Assembly: GCF_003063315.1 (NCBI RefSeq)
Contig: NZ_NERV01000003.1
Location: 124,001-188,000, forward strand
DNA from: Limnohabitans sp. T6-5
GTDB taxonomy: Bacteria > Pseudomonadota > Gammaproteobacteria > Burkholderiales > Burkholderiaceae_C
DNA: 64,000 nucleotides
Direction of reading: 5' to 3'
Below, in pieces: positions 7,269 through 16,841 of this stretch (position 1 is the first letter of the stretch; each line of letters begins with the position of its first letter). The notes under the pieces are model-generated. The model did no database searches. It was not told the origin of the DNA and was given only the letters and a program-made list of their open reading frames with translations. The position numbers were made by a program, and so were the translations under genes.

Positions 7269-10200
7269 TTGCTCGTACAGGTTTCGCACCCCGTGCGCGA
7301 TGAGCTGTGTCGCATGAACGCAGGCGTGCAATACGGCCAGCAAATGAACCTGCGCCCGGGCATCGCCTTGTCGGCTGAACAAATGTGCAAACTCACCGCC
7401 GACATGGTCTGGCTTGTCAACCAGAGCGTGACCCTGGCCGACGGCAGCCAGCAAACCGTGCTCGTGCCCCAGGTCTATGCCCGCTTGAGCGAGGGTGATG
7501 TCCGCGGCAACGGCGCCCTCATGTCGGGCGGGCAAGTTGATCTGGCCGCAGGCAGCGCCCTGAACAACAGCGGCACCCTGAGCGCCCGCACGCGCCTGAA
7601 CGTGAACGCACAAGACCTCACCAACAGCGGCACCATCGCAGGGCGCAGCGTGGTGAGCTTGACCGCAGAAAACGTCAACAACCTGGGCGGTCGAGTGGGC
7701 GGCAACGACGTGAGCGTGACTGCCAGGCAAGACCTGAACAACATTGGCGGCAGCATCTCGGCGGTCAGCAGCCTCAGTGCCAGCGCCGGGCGAGACCTGA
7801 ACATTCAAACCACAACGCAAAGCACCACCACACAAGTGGGCTCAGCCAACTTCAACCGTACAGGTATTGACCGCGTGGCCGGTTTGTATGTCAGTGGCGG
7901 CGTAGGCGCTCTGGTCGCCAGTGCTGGGCGAGACCTCAACCTGACGGCTGCCGCTGTCAGCAACGCAGGCACAGGCGACACCAAACTGAGCGCAGGCAAC
8001 AACCTCAACCTGAACACCGTCACCACCCGCGCGAGCCAAAGCATTGACTGGGACGCCAACAACTACCTGCGCCAAAGCAATAGCCAAGACGTGGGCAGTC
8101 AGGTCAACGCCGCAGGCAAGCTAACATTGAGTGCCGGGCAAGACCTGAACGCCAAGGCCGCGCAAGTCAGCGCAGGGCAAGAGCTCAAAGCCACAGCGGG
8201 TAACAACCTCAACATCACCGCAGGCGAGGCCAGCCAAAGCCTGGACAAGGCTACCCAATTCACCAGCAAAGACTTGCTCTCCAGCAGCACCACCACCACG
8301 CGAGAGCGCAGCCAAAGCACCAGCGCCATAGGCAGCAACTTTGAAGGCAACAGCGTCAGCATCCAGGCAGGCCAAGACCTCACCGTCAAAGGCTCCAACG
8401 TGCTGGCCGACCAGGACGTGATTCTCAAAGCGGGTGGCAACGTCAACATTGAAGCGGCGCAAAACACCAACAGCCAAAGCAGCTTCAACCAAACCACCAA
8501 GTCCGGGCTATTGAGCGGAGGTGGCTTGAGCGTGACCCTGGGCAAGCAAATGCAAAGTGTGGACAGCCAAGGTCAAAGCACCACAGCCGCAGGCAGCACC
8601 GTGGGCAGCACGGGCGGCAACGTGACCATCAACGCAGGCAAGACCTACACGCAAACGGGCTCCGACATCCTCACGCCAGGACTGAACAGCCCCTCCGGTA
8701 GCGGCGACATCAACATCAGCGCCCAGCAAGTGGACATCAACGAAGCCCGGGAAACCGGCAGCCAAAGCACAGAACAAAAGTTCAAGCAAAGTGGTTTGAC
8801 GCTGGCCATCACCAGCCCGGTGATCAGCGCCTTGCAAACAGCCAGCAGCCAACTGCAAGCGGCAGGCAACACCAGTTCAGGCCGCATGCAAGCACTGGCG
8901 GCAGCCAATGCGGGGTTCAACCTCAAGCAAGGCGCAGACGCGATCAAGGCGGGGCAGGGCGATGCCAACGGCATGGTCAAAACGGGCGCAACCAACCCTG
9001 ACGGCACACTGGAAACGGTCCAAGGCAACGCCGCTGACAAAGCAGGCGGTATTGGCATCAGCCTGAGCCTTGGCGCATCCAGCAGCCAAAGCAAACAACA
9101 AAGCAGCGCCGACACCGCCAAGGGCAGCAACTTGAACGCAGGCGGCAACGTCACCATCCAAGCCACGGGCGCAGGAGCCAACAGCGACATCACCGTGCGC
9201 GGCAGCAGCATCACAGCCGCAGGCACCACAGCGCTCAAAGCCGATGACCAAGTCAACATCGTGGCCGCGCAAAACACGACCACAGAAAGCAGCAACAGCA
9301 CAAACAGCAGCGGCAGCATCGGTGTGGGCATGCAGCTGGGCGCAGGGGGCGCCAAAGCAGGTGTCACCGTGAGCGCAAGTGCTGGCAATGGCCAAGGCGC
9401 AGGCAACAGCACCACGTACACCAACAGCCAGGTGGCGGGCAACAATGTCAACATCCAAAGCGGGGGAGACACCAACATCTTGGGTGGCGTGGTCAAGGGC
9501 GATCAGGTCACCGCCAATGTGGGCGGCAACCTCAACATTGAAAGCCTGCAAGACAGCAGCCAGTACAAAGAAAAGAGCCAACAAGTGGGCGGCAGTGTCA
9601 CCGTTGGCCCGGCAGCAGGCGGCAGCGTCAACCTGGCGGCGACCAAGATCAACAGCGACTACAAAAGCGTCAATGAACAAAGCGTCATCCGTGCAGGCGA
9701 TGGTGGTTTCAATGTCAACGTGCAAGGCAAGACGGAGCTGATGGGCGGGCAGATCACGAGTAAGCAAGCAGCCATTGACAGCAACAAGAACAGCTACGAA
9801 GCCAAGCAAGGCACAAGCACAACCGATCTGAACAACAGCGCCAACTACAGCGCCCAAAGCGTGAGTGTGGGCATAGGCGCAGGCGCCCTGCCGGGCAAGA
9901 GCGCAAGTGCGGGCATGAGCGGTGTGGGCTTTGGCTCAGACAGCGGCAGTGCAAGCTCGGTGACTACCGCAGGCATCAGCGACGTCACGGGCAACGCAGC
10001 AGCCCGCACAGGAGACAAGAGCACCAGCATCAACCCGATCTTCAACAAAGAGCAAGTCAAAGCCGAAGTCAATGCGCAAGTGGCGATCACCAGCGAGTTT
10101 GGCAAGCAAGCGAGCAAGGCTGTGGGGGACTATGCGGGCAACCAGCTCAAAGACCTGAGCAACAAGGCCAACGCAGAAATTGACCCCGTTCAGAAAGCTG

Positions 10201-11576
10201 CTTTACAAGCAGAAGCGGCCAAGTGGGACGAAGGCGGGGCTTACCGAGTGGCGATGCACACCGCCATTGGCGGACTCACGGGAGGCACGGCAGGCGCTGT
10301 GGGCGCAGGCGCAGGCAGCGCGGCAGCGCCCACACTCAACGAGTTGCAAGGCCAGTTGCAACAAGGCCTGCAAAACGCTGGCTTGGGCGAGAGCGCCAGC
10401 AAAGTGATTGCGGGTCTGGCCAGCGGCACGACAGCAGCAGCGATTGGCGCAGCAGCCAGCGGCGGCAGTGTGGCTGGCGGTGCAACGGCATTCAACGCGG
10501 ACATGAACAATCGGCAGTTGCATCCGACGGAGGTCAAATGGATCAAAGACAACGCCAAACGTTATGCGCAGCAGCAAGGAGTCAGTGAAGCAGAAGCAGA
10601 AAAGCAACTTGCGCAGCAAGCGTTCAGGCAAGTGCAGTTTGGCGTTGAGGGCGCCACCGATGTCAGCGCACAAGCTTTCTTGAAGCAGGCAGGCAACCAG
10701 CAGTTGCCGGGTGATTCGAATGTTCCGGGCCAAAACGTTGGCTACATGTTCTATGCCACGCCCGCACAAAAAGCCGACCCATCCATGTATGCCCAAGCCG
10801 TCGTGAGCGACCCGCAGGCGTTGGCTTTCTATGCAAAGCAGGGTTTGGTGCAGCCGTCCACGGCCAATTTGCTGGCAGCGGCCCAAAAAGACAGCAAGGT
10901 GCGCGGAGCCTTGGGCACAGCCACTGCGGGTGCCGGTGCATTGGCTGTGGGCGTGACCATGCCTGCTGCGGCCAGTTGGTGCTTGAGTAACCCTGTTGCG
11001 TGTAACCGTGTGGTGATTGCAGGTGGTGAAATTGCAGCGGGCGATGCCTTGGGGCCAACGGGCTTGGCCATTGGCGGTGCCGGTGCAGCAGCTGCAGGGC
11101 TCAAGAGTGTGCGGAGTGCGGATGAAGTGAATGCGGCCATGAAAGCCGTAGGCAAAGACGCGGCGTGGTCACCAGGGACGGCGGTGATCAATGCTGAACT
11201 CAAGCCTGGCACGAAGGTGCAGATGGTGGTGAGTGAGGCAGATTTAATGGAAGCTAGAGCTAAAAACTTGGGACTTCCAATGGGATCTTGGGCGTCTTTT
11301 GACGATGTTGCAAGCCAAGCTGCTGCACGCCAAGACTTGGCCTTACCGCAGCGTTACAAATCTGACGTCAAATACGTTATCGAATACGAGGTGGTCAAAC
11401 CCCTCGATGCGAATATCGGTTTCATTGGTAAGCAAAACGAACCGTCAGGGCAGCTTTATCGAGGAGGTGCAACACAAACAGAGTTTTTGTGGTCCACCCT
11501 TCCTCCCGGGGCACGAAGACAGGATTACTTAAAGCCTGTTGGTGAACCCAAACCTCTGTCCGTACTGACGAAGTGA
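7269..11576 (+). CDS. 5'-truncated CdiA/FhaB-type hemagglutinin with probable C-terminal toxin
   Basis: A 1435-codon open frame, possibly not expressed as such. It encodes filamentous-hemagglutinin repeats (many copies of a pattern like AGQDLNxxAAxVSAG) with no secretion signal and no TPS (two-partner secretion) domain. It begins just 6 bp after topB at a TTG, with no ribosome site visible; an ATG at 7314 is the next choice. After about residue 1000 come the pre-toxin region (NNRQLHPTEVKWIKDNAKR) and a hydrophobic Gly/Ala stretch. From about nt 11230 the base composition becomes clearly more AT-rich, typical of an exchanged toxin module, and ends TEFLWSTLPPGARR...KPLSVLTK. The toxin activity is not identified. 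A putative immunity gene follows 7 bp later. This looks like an orphan or displaced cdiA-CT module. Confidence 0.8.
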   Translation: MLVQVSHPVRDELCRMNAGVQYGQQMNLRPGIALSAEQMCKLTADMVWLVNQSVTLADGSQQTVLVPQVYARLSEGDVRGNGALMSGGQVDLAAGSALNNSGTLSARTRLNVNAQDLTNSGTIAGRSVVSLTAENVNNLGGRVGGNDVSVTARQDLNNIGGSISAVSSLSASAGRDLNIQTTTQSTTTQVGSANFNRTGIDRVAGLYVSGGVGALVASAGRDLNLTAAAVSNAGTGDTKLSAGNNLNLNTVTTRASQSIDWDANNYLRQSNSQDVGSQVNAAGKLTLSAGQDLNAKAAQVSAGQELKATAGNNLNITAGEASQSLDKATQFTSKDLLSSSTTTTRERSQSTSAIGSNFEGNSVSIQAGQDLTVKGSNVLADQDVILKAGGNVNIEAAQNTNSQSSFNQTTKSGLLSGGGLSVTLGKQMQSVDSQGQSTTAAGSTVGSTGGNVTINAGKTYTQTGSDILTPGLNSPSGSGDINISAQQVDINEARETGSQSTEQKFKQSGLTLAITSPVISALQTASSQLQAAGNTSSGRMQALAAANAGFNLKQGADAIKAGQGDANGMVKTGATNPDGTLETVQGNAADKAGGIGISLSLGASSSQSKQQSSADTAKGSNLNAGGNVTIQATGAGANSDITVRGSSITAAGTTALKADDQVNIVAAQNTTTESSNSTNSSGSIGVGMQLGAGGAKAGVTVSASAGNGQGAGNSTTYTNSQVAGNNVNIQSGGDTNILGGVVKGDQVTANVGGNLNIESLQDSSQYKEKSQQVGGSVTVGPAAGGSVNLAATKINSDYKSVNEQSVIRAGDGGFNVNVQGKTELMGGQITSKQAAIDSNKNSYEAKQGTSTTDLNNSANYSAQSVSVGIGAGALPGKSASAGMSGVGFGSDSGSASSVTTAGISDVTGNAAARTGDKSTSINPIFNKEQVKAEVNAQVAITSEFGKQASKAVGDYAGNQLKDLSNKANAEIDPVQKAALQAEAAKWDEGGAYRVAMHTAIGGLTGGTAGAVGAGAGSAAAPTLNELQGQLQQGLQNAGLGESASKVIAGLASGTTAAAIGAAASGGSVAGGATAFNADMNNRQLHPTEVKWIKDNAKRYAQQQGVSEAEAEKQLAQQAFRQVQFGVEGATDVSAQAFLKQAGNQQLPGDSNVPGQNVGYMFYATPAQKADPSMYAQAVVSDPQALAFYAKQGLVQPSTANLLAAAQKDSKVRGALGTATAGAGALAVGVTMPAAASWCLSNPVACNRVVIAGGEIAAGDALGPTGLAIGGAGAAAAGLKSVRSADEVNAAMKAVGKDAAWSPGTAVINAELKPGTKVQMVVSEADLMEARAKNLGLPMGSWASFDDVASQAAARQDLALPQRYKSDVKYVIEYEVVKPLDANIGFIGKQNEPSGQLYRGGATQTEFLWSTLPPGARRQDYLKPVGEPKPLSVLTK
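8431..9141 (+). repeat. Long direct repeat, copy 1 (in first CdiA fragment)
   Basis: This 711-bp stretch matches 13230-13940 with no difference found by line-by-line reading, at an offset of 4799 bp. Similarity continues on both sides at a lower level, to about 9840 on the right and in patches on the left. It encodes the FHA repeats from about GGNVNIEAAQNTNSQSS to AKGSNLNAGG. Confidence 0.85.
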
Positions 11577-11583
11577 GGCGATC

Positions 11584-12126
11584 ATGGAACGCATTACTGA
11601 TTACGTCTCGATTCGAGACAATGGAAAAACTCGTCCCTCAAATGCCAAGTGGAGTGATTCGCCAGAGATGACATGGTCAGAATACTGGGATTACTGGGGT
11701 AACGAGGTGGCGAACCGATGGGTTTACAGAGGAGAGTCATATCAAGCTAATTTCCGAGAAATTGGATATGAATGGGTTGACTTTCTGTTTGATGAAACTG
11801 GTTTTTTGGCGTTCCCAGATATTTACTGCTCACCAGAGGCCAAGATCCTTAACGGCGATCTGAGCGTACGCTGCACCATGCATCCCGCATTCAATGTGCG
11901 CGGTTTCAGTGATGATCGTTTGGAAGAGGCCAAGCGCGATAGTTTGAGCTGCTACGGACACTGGACACCCTTGCCTCATTTCAAGCGACAAGTAAGAAAT
12001 AACAAAAAACGCACCGATGGCATCATCGAAATCGAAGGCAACGATGGTCTTGCTGATTGCATGTATTTTTTTGATGCGCAAACTGGCGCACTGGTCGGTG
12101 CAGAGCCATTCACCTGGACAGATTGA
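11584..12126 (+). CDS. Putative CDI immunity protein
   Basis: A 180-residue soluble-looking acidic protein with no signal peptide or membrane helix. It is rich in aromatic residues (MTWSEYWDYWGNEV, MYFFDAQTG). I do not recognise a family. Its place is the argument: it starts 7 bp after the toxin-bearing end of the first CdiA fragment, shares the lower GC of that end, and stops just before the next CdiA start, as immunity genes do in orphan cdiA-CT/cdiI arrays. Expected role: bind and neutralise the toxin encoded by the codons just upstream. Alternative: an unrelated small protein carried with the module. Confidence 0.65.
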   Translation: MERITDYVSIRDNGKTRPSNAKWSDSPEMTWSEYWDYWGNEVANRWVYRGESYQANFREIGYEWVDFLFDETGFLAFPDIYCSPEAKILNGDLSVRCTMHPAFNVRGFSDDRLEEAKRDSLSCYGHWTPLPHFKRQVRNNKKRTDGIIEIEGNDGLADCMYFFDAQTGALVGAEPFTWTD

Positions 12127-12127
12127 C

Positions 12128-15100
12128 ATGAATGCACAATCCCACCGCCTGATATTCAACAAAGCCAGAGGCTGCTTGATGGCAGTGGGTGAACATGCCC
12201 GCAGCAGTGCGGGTGGTGGATGCTCTGGTTCAAGGCGCAGAAAGCGCCCCGGCGTTGCCCTGTCGGCTGAGCAAATGGCCCAGCTGACCAGCGACATCGT
12301 CTGGCTGGTCGAGCAAACCGTCACCTTGGCCGATGGCAGCACACAAAAGGTGCTGACCCCGCAGGTGTACGTGCGCGTCAAAGAAGGCGACCTGGACGGC
12401 ACGGGCGCGCTCATTGGCGGCAAAGACGTGGACCTCAAGCTCGCAGGCGATTTGACCAACAGCGGCACGATCATGGCGAATATGGCGGGGCGCAACGTGA
12501 TGGAGATCAACGCCAAGAACATCCACAACCTGGGCGGACGCCTGAGCGCAGACAGCTTGAGCGCTAAGGCCAGCCAAGACATCCACAACATTGGCGGAAC
12601 GATTGAGGCGCAAAGCAAGCTCGACGTCAACGCAGGGCGTGACCTGAACGTGGTCACCACCACCCAGACCACCACCACCAACACAGGGGCCAACACCTTG
12701 AGCAACACCGGCATCGACCGGGTGGCGGGCCTGTACGTCAAAGGCAGCACCGGCACCTTGGTGGCCAGCGCCGGGCGAGACCTCAACCTGACGGCAGCGG
12801 CAGTCAGCAACGCAGGCACCGGCGAGGCCAAACTGAGCGCAGGCAACGACCTGAACCTGAGCACCGTGACCACCGGCAGCAGCCAAAGCCTCAACTGGGA
12901 CGCCAACAACCACCTGCGGCAAAGCAAAAGCCAAGACGTGGGCAGCCAGATCAACGCGCTCGGCAACGTGAGCCTGACAGCGGGCAATGACCTGAGCACC
13001 AAAGCAGCGCAAGTGAGCGCAGGCCAGGCCAGCGAAACCTTTGACAAAACGCGCAAGAGCACCAACAAAGGCGTGCTGTCGAGCACGACCACTACCACCC
13101 AAATCAAGAGCGCCAGCACCACCGCCATTGGTACTGGCTTTGAAGGCAACAGCGTCGCCATCACCGCAGGCAAAGACCTCACCGTCAAAGGCTCCAACGT
13201 GCTGGCCGACCAAAACGTGAACCTGGGTGCGGGTGGCAACGTCAACATTGAAGCGGCGCAAAACACCAACAGCCAAAGCAGCTTCAACCAAACCACCAAG
13301 TCCGGGCTATTGAGCGGAGGTGGCTTGAGCGTGACCCTGGGCAAGCAAATGCAAAGTGTGGACAGCCAAGGTCAAAGCACCACAGCCGCAGGCAGCACCG
13401 TGGGCAGCACGGGCGGCAACGTGACCATCAACGCAGGCAAGACCTACACGCAAACGGGCTCCGACATCCTCACGCCAGGACTGAACAGCCCCTCCGGTAG
13501 CGGCGACATCAACATCAGCGCCCAGCAAGTGGACATCAACGAAGCCCGGGAAACCGGCAGCCAAAGCACAGAACAAAAGTTCAAGCAAAGTGGTTTGACG
13601 CTGGCCATCACCAGCCCGGTGATCAGCGCCTTGCAAACAGCCAGCAGCCAACTGCAAGCGGCAGGCAACACCAGTTCAGGCCGCATGCAAGCACTGGCGG
13701 CAGCCAATGCGGGGTTCAACCTCAAGCAAGGCGCAGACGCGATCAAGGCGGGGCAGGGCGATGCCAACGGCATGGTCAAAACGGGCGCAACCAACCCTGA
13801 CGGCACACTGGAAACGGTCCAAGGCAACGCCGCTGACAAAGCAGGCGGTATTGGCATCAGCCTGAGCCTTGGCGCATCCAGCAGCCAAAGCAAACAACAA
13901 AGCAGCGCCGACACCGCCAAGGGCAGCAACTTGAACGCAGGTGGCAACGTCACCATCCAGGCCACGGGCGCAGGAGTCAACAGCGACATCACCGTGCGCG
14001 GCAGCAGCATCACAGCCGCAGGCAACACAGCGCTCAAAGCCGACGACCAAGTCAACATCGTGGCCGCGCAAAACACCACGCAAGAAAGCAGCAGCTCCAA
14101 GAACAGCAGCGGCAGCATTGGAGTGGGCATACAGCTGGGCGCAGGGGGCGCCAAAGCAGGCGTCACGGTGAGCGCCAGTGCTGGCAATGGCCAAGGCGCG
14201 GGCAACAGCACCACGTACACCAACAGCCAGGTGGCGGGCAACAACGTCAACATTGAATCAGGCGGTGACACCAATCTCAAAGGCGCAGTGATCAAGGGCG
14301 ATCAGGTCACCGCCAATGTGGGCGGCAACCTCAACATCCAAAGCCTGCAAGACATCAGCCAGTACAAAGAAAAGAGTCAACAAGTGGGCGGCAGTGTCAC
14401 CGTTGGCCCGGCCTCAGGCGGCAGCGTCAACCTGGCGGCGACCAAGATCAACAGCGACTACAAGAGCGTAGGCGAACAATCTGCGATCAGAGCTGGTGAC
14501 GGTGGCTTCAACGTCAACGTGCAAGGCAAGACGGAGCTGATGGGCGGGCAGATCACGAGCACGCAAGCGGCCATTGACAACAACAAAAACAGCTACGACG
14601 CCAAGCAAGGCACAAGCACAACCGATCTCAACAACAGCGCGAACTACAGCGCCCAAAGCATCAGCATCGGTGTGGGCACTGGTTCCCTGCTTGGACAAGG
14701 TTCCAAACTGAGCGGAGCAGGATTTGGCACTGACAGTGGTCAGGCCAACTCAACCACCACGGCGGGCATCAGCGGTGTAGCAGGCAACACCAATGCCAGA
14801 ACCGGAGATAAGGGAACCGGGCTGACAGCGATTTTTGACAAAGAAAAGACGCAAAAGGAGGTTGCTGCACAAGTAGCGATCACCAATGAGTTTGGTAAAC
14901 AAGCTATTCCAGTAGCTGCCAAAACGGCAGATCAGAAAGCCATTGATCTGCGTCGCCAAGGCAACGAAGAAGAAGCTGCGAAATGGGATGAAGGCGGCGT
15001 CTACCGCACAGGCCTGTACACGGCTCTCGGTGGCTTAACTGGTGGGGCTGCTGGTGCAACGGGTGCAGCAGTGAACGCCACCGTGATACCAGCGTTGGGC

Positions 15101-15886
15101 GAAGAAATTGCCAAGCTCAACTTGCCAGAGGGCATGAGACAAGTGGTCACACAAGTGGCAAGCATTGCAGTGGGGGCCGCTGCGGGTGGCGGTGCAGGTG
15201 TCAGTGCCGCGCTGCCACAGACGGCCTACAACTACGTCAGCCACAGCCCGTTTGCCAATGTGCGCAAAACGGTTAGCCAAGAAAACGCCCGACTGATGAA
15301 CCAGTGCGGTGTCAACTGCACTGAACAAGACTTCAAACGCATCGACCAGCAAATGGCCAAGCTTGAAGTGGCAGGCAATCTTGCAGCCATCAGTCAAAAC
15401 AGCAAGCTGACCACCGCGCAAGCCATGCAACTGGGTGAAGCTGTTGCGGCGCTGCTGCCGGTGTATGGCACGCCGATCGCGGCATATCAGGCCATCACGG
15501 GCCAAAGCCTTACAGGGCAAGACTTGAGTACAGCCGAGCGCTTCTTTAATGGCGTGGCTGCGGCAGTGCCAATGGGTACGGCTGCCTATAAAGTAGCCAC
15601 TGATGCGGCAGTCGCTGCAAAGGCCGAGGCGGCAGCGGTTGCCAAGGCGAAAATCAATAACAACTTCTATGCAGAGGGTGCTTCCAGTTGTCATGTCCAA
15701 GTGTCCGCAACATTTTTGCTGCTCAATTGCAAGCCCGTTTTTTCAAAGAGCAGCTGCTTGGGGCTGTTTTTGATGGGGTGGTGGGCTTGCTTGGTGCTGC
15801 GCTGTGCCTGCTTTTTATGCAAATTCAGGCAATCACGCAGGCTTTGCCCCTGTTCGACGCGGACAGTGCTGTTTGAGCTGATTTGA
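12128..15886 (+). CDS. Second CdiA/FhaB fragment: ESPR start joined to mid-protein repeats, 3' end decayed
   Basis: A 1252-codon frame from the ATG at 12128. The first residues (MNAQSHRLIFNKARGCLMAV) match the extended signal peptide region (ESPR) typical of two-partner-secreted hemagglutinins. The expected TPS domain and long repeat region are absent, and by about residue 30 the sequence jumps through SGSRRRKRPG into the segment VALSAEQMAQLTSDIVWLV, the same place where the first fragment begins. FHA repeats follow, then a pre-toxin TG-like motif (LPVYGTPIAAYQAITGQSL, near nt 15450-15560). After KINNNFYAEGA the translation becomes Cys/Phe-rich nonsense, so the toxin is missing or frameshifted. 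A transposase lies immediately downstream. Probably non-functional, but a recombination reservoir for the first copy. Confidence 0.8.
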   Translation: MNAQSHRLIFNKARGCLMAVGEHARSSAGGGCSGSRRRKRPGVALSAEQMAQLTSDIVWLVEQTVTLADGSTQKVLTPQVYVRVKEGDLDGTGALIGGKDVDLKLAGDLTNSGTIMANMAGRNVMEINAKNIHNLGGRLSADSLSAKASQDIHNIGGTIEAQSKLDVNAGRDLNVVTTTQTTTTNTGANTLSNTGIDRVAGLYVKGSTGTLVASAGRDLNLTAAAVSNAGTGEAKLSAGNDLNLSTVTTGSSQSLNWDANNHLRQSKSQDVGSQINALGNVSLTAGNDLSTKAAQVSAGQASETFDKTRKSTNKGVLSSTTTTTQIKSASTTAIGTGFEGNSVAITAGKDLTVKGSNVLADQNVNLGAGGNVNIEAAQNTNSQSSFNQTTKSGLLSGGGLSVTLGKQMQSVDSQGQSTTAAGSTVGSTGGNVTINAGKTYTQTGSDILTPGLNSPSGSGDINISAQQVDINEARETGSQSTEQKFKQSGLTLAITSPVISALQTASSQLQAAGNTSSGRMQALAAANAGFNLKQGADAIKAGQGDANGMVKTGATNPDGTLETVQGNAADKAGGIGISLSLGASSSQSKQQSSADTAKGSNLNAGGNVTIQATGAGVNSDITVRGSSITAAGNTALKADDQVNIVAAQNTTQESSSSKNSSGSIGVGIQLGAGGAKAGVTVSASAGNGQGAGNSTTYTNSQVAGNNVNIESGGDTNLKGAVIKGDQVTANVGGNLNIQSLQDISQYKEKSQQVGGSVTVGPASGGSVNLAATKINSDYKSVGEQSAIRAGDGGFNVNVQGKTELMGGQITSTQAAIDNNKNSYDAKQGTSTTDLNNSANYSAQSISIGVGTGSLLGQGSKLSGAGFGTDSGQANSTTTAGISGVAGNTNARTGDKGTGLTAIFDKEKTQKEVAAQVAITNEFGKQAIPVAAKTADQKAIDLRRQGNEEEAAKWDEGGVYRTGLYTALGGLTGGAAGATGAAVNATVIPALGEEIAKLNLPEGMRQVVTQVASIAVGAAAGGGAGVSAALPQTAYNYVSHSPFANVRKTVSQENARLMNQCGVNCTEQDFKRIDQQMAKLEVAGNLAAISQNSKLTTAQAMQLGEAVAALLPVYGTPIAAYQAITGQSLTGQDLSTAERFFNGVAAAVPMGTAAYKVATDAAVAAKAEAAAVAKAKINNNFYAEGASSCHVQVSATFLLLNCKPVFSKSSCLGLFLMGWWACLVLRCACFLCKFRQSRRLCPCSTRTVLFELI
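13230..13940 (+). repeat. Long direct repeat, copy 2 (in second CdiA fragment)
   Basis: Partner of 8431-9141. Apparent full identity over 711 bp, while flanking homologous parts differ, suggests recent gene conversion or duplication between the two hemagglutinin fragments. Confidence 0.85.
15688..15876 (+). pseudogene. Possible out-of-frame remnant at end of second CdiA fragment
   Basis: In a frame different from the CdiA reading frame, codons from 15688 give a protein-like segment (VRNIFAAQLQARFFKEQLL followed by a hydrophobic helix GVVGLLGAALCLLFM) that ends 10 bp before the CdiA frame stops. It could be the true continuation after a frameshift, or the tail of a small membrane protein cut by rearrangement. 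The assignment is weak. Confidence 0.3.
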
Positions 15887-15904
15887 AGTCTTGATTGGGA
15901 CGCT

Positions 15905-16837
15905 TTACCTTCTGATCCAATAGCCGCGCATCAACCCCGCCAGGGCCTGGACCTCGGTGCTTTCTTTGACCGGCATTTGCCGAAGGTCAGTGGGCCGCAG
16001 TCCAGCAAAGTGTTCCGCAGGCGTGAGCCCCTGCAGGTTTTGATGGGGCCTGGCGTGGTTGTAGAAAATTTTGAACTCATCGAACGCTGTTTGCAACGCA
16101 CTGCTGCCCGGGATGACCAGTTGCCTGAGCAAGGGTTTGAGCGTGCCGAACAAGCGCTCGATCCTGCCGTTTTGCCAGGGGGCATGTTTTTGGGTGGTCT
16201 GGTGCTGGATGCTTGCCAACTTCAGGAATCCGTTGAACACCCAGCTATTGAAAACCGCTTCGTTATCGGTCCTCAGCTTGCGGGGCTTGCCATGCTGCGC
16301 AATGGCTAGGCACAAATGACCCAATATGCTCCAGCTGCATCGACGGGTGAGCACTTGCAGGCGCAACGCCAAGCGGCTGCCGTGGTCGATCATGCCGATG
16401 GCTGCATGGCACACCTTTTGACCGTCGGTGAAGAACGTCATGTCCATGGCCCAAGCGTGATTGATCGCCACAGTGCGGGGCTTGGCCGAACGGATCTGGC
16501 GGCGCAGATCAGCGATCTCCAGTTGGTGTGATGCGATGAGTTCAGCCACAAAAGTTTTGCCCACGCTCATATCAGGATGCAGGCGGTTGAAGGTGTGAGC
16601 CACAGCGCGACAACCGGCGTGGGTCATGTGGGCTTTCAGGCGCAATACCTCACGGCGAAGCCAGTCGGGTTTGCGGCTATGCCGAGGTGTGGCTGGTGGA
16701 GAGCAGGCTTTGGGGCGGCGGATGAAGTCTGGCGGTACTTTTCGCAGTCCGAGCTTTAGGCAAAGCGATCGTGCCCATAGTGCAAACAAGGCAACAACTA
16801 ACAGATAAGCAAAATCAGAAGCACGCAAAAAATTCAA
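15905..16837 (-). mobile_element. DDE (rve-type) transposase of an IS3/IS481-like insertion sequence
   Basis: A 310-residue single-frame transposase. The integrase-core catalytic residues are visible as AMDMTFF (first Asp), LRTDNEAVF (second Asp) and QNGRIERLFGTLK (Glu). The DNA-binding part lies before it, and the end GLTPAEHFAGL is typical of this group. The first residues form an odd hydrophobic stretch (FAYLLVVALFALWA), and the only start in frame near the edge is a TTG at 16837, so the true N-terminus is uncertain. It sits between the decayed CdiA copy and the SMP-30 gene (4-bp gap). I could not define terminal inverted repeats or a target duplication, so the element may be incomplete. 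Confidence 0.8.
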
Positions 16838-16841
16838 AAAC

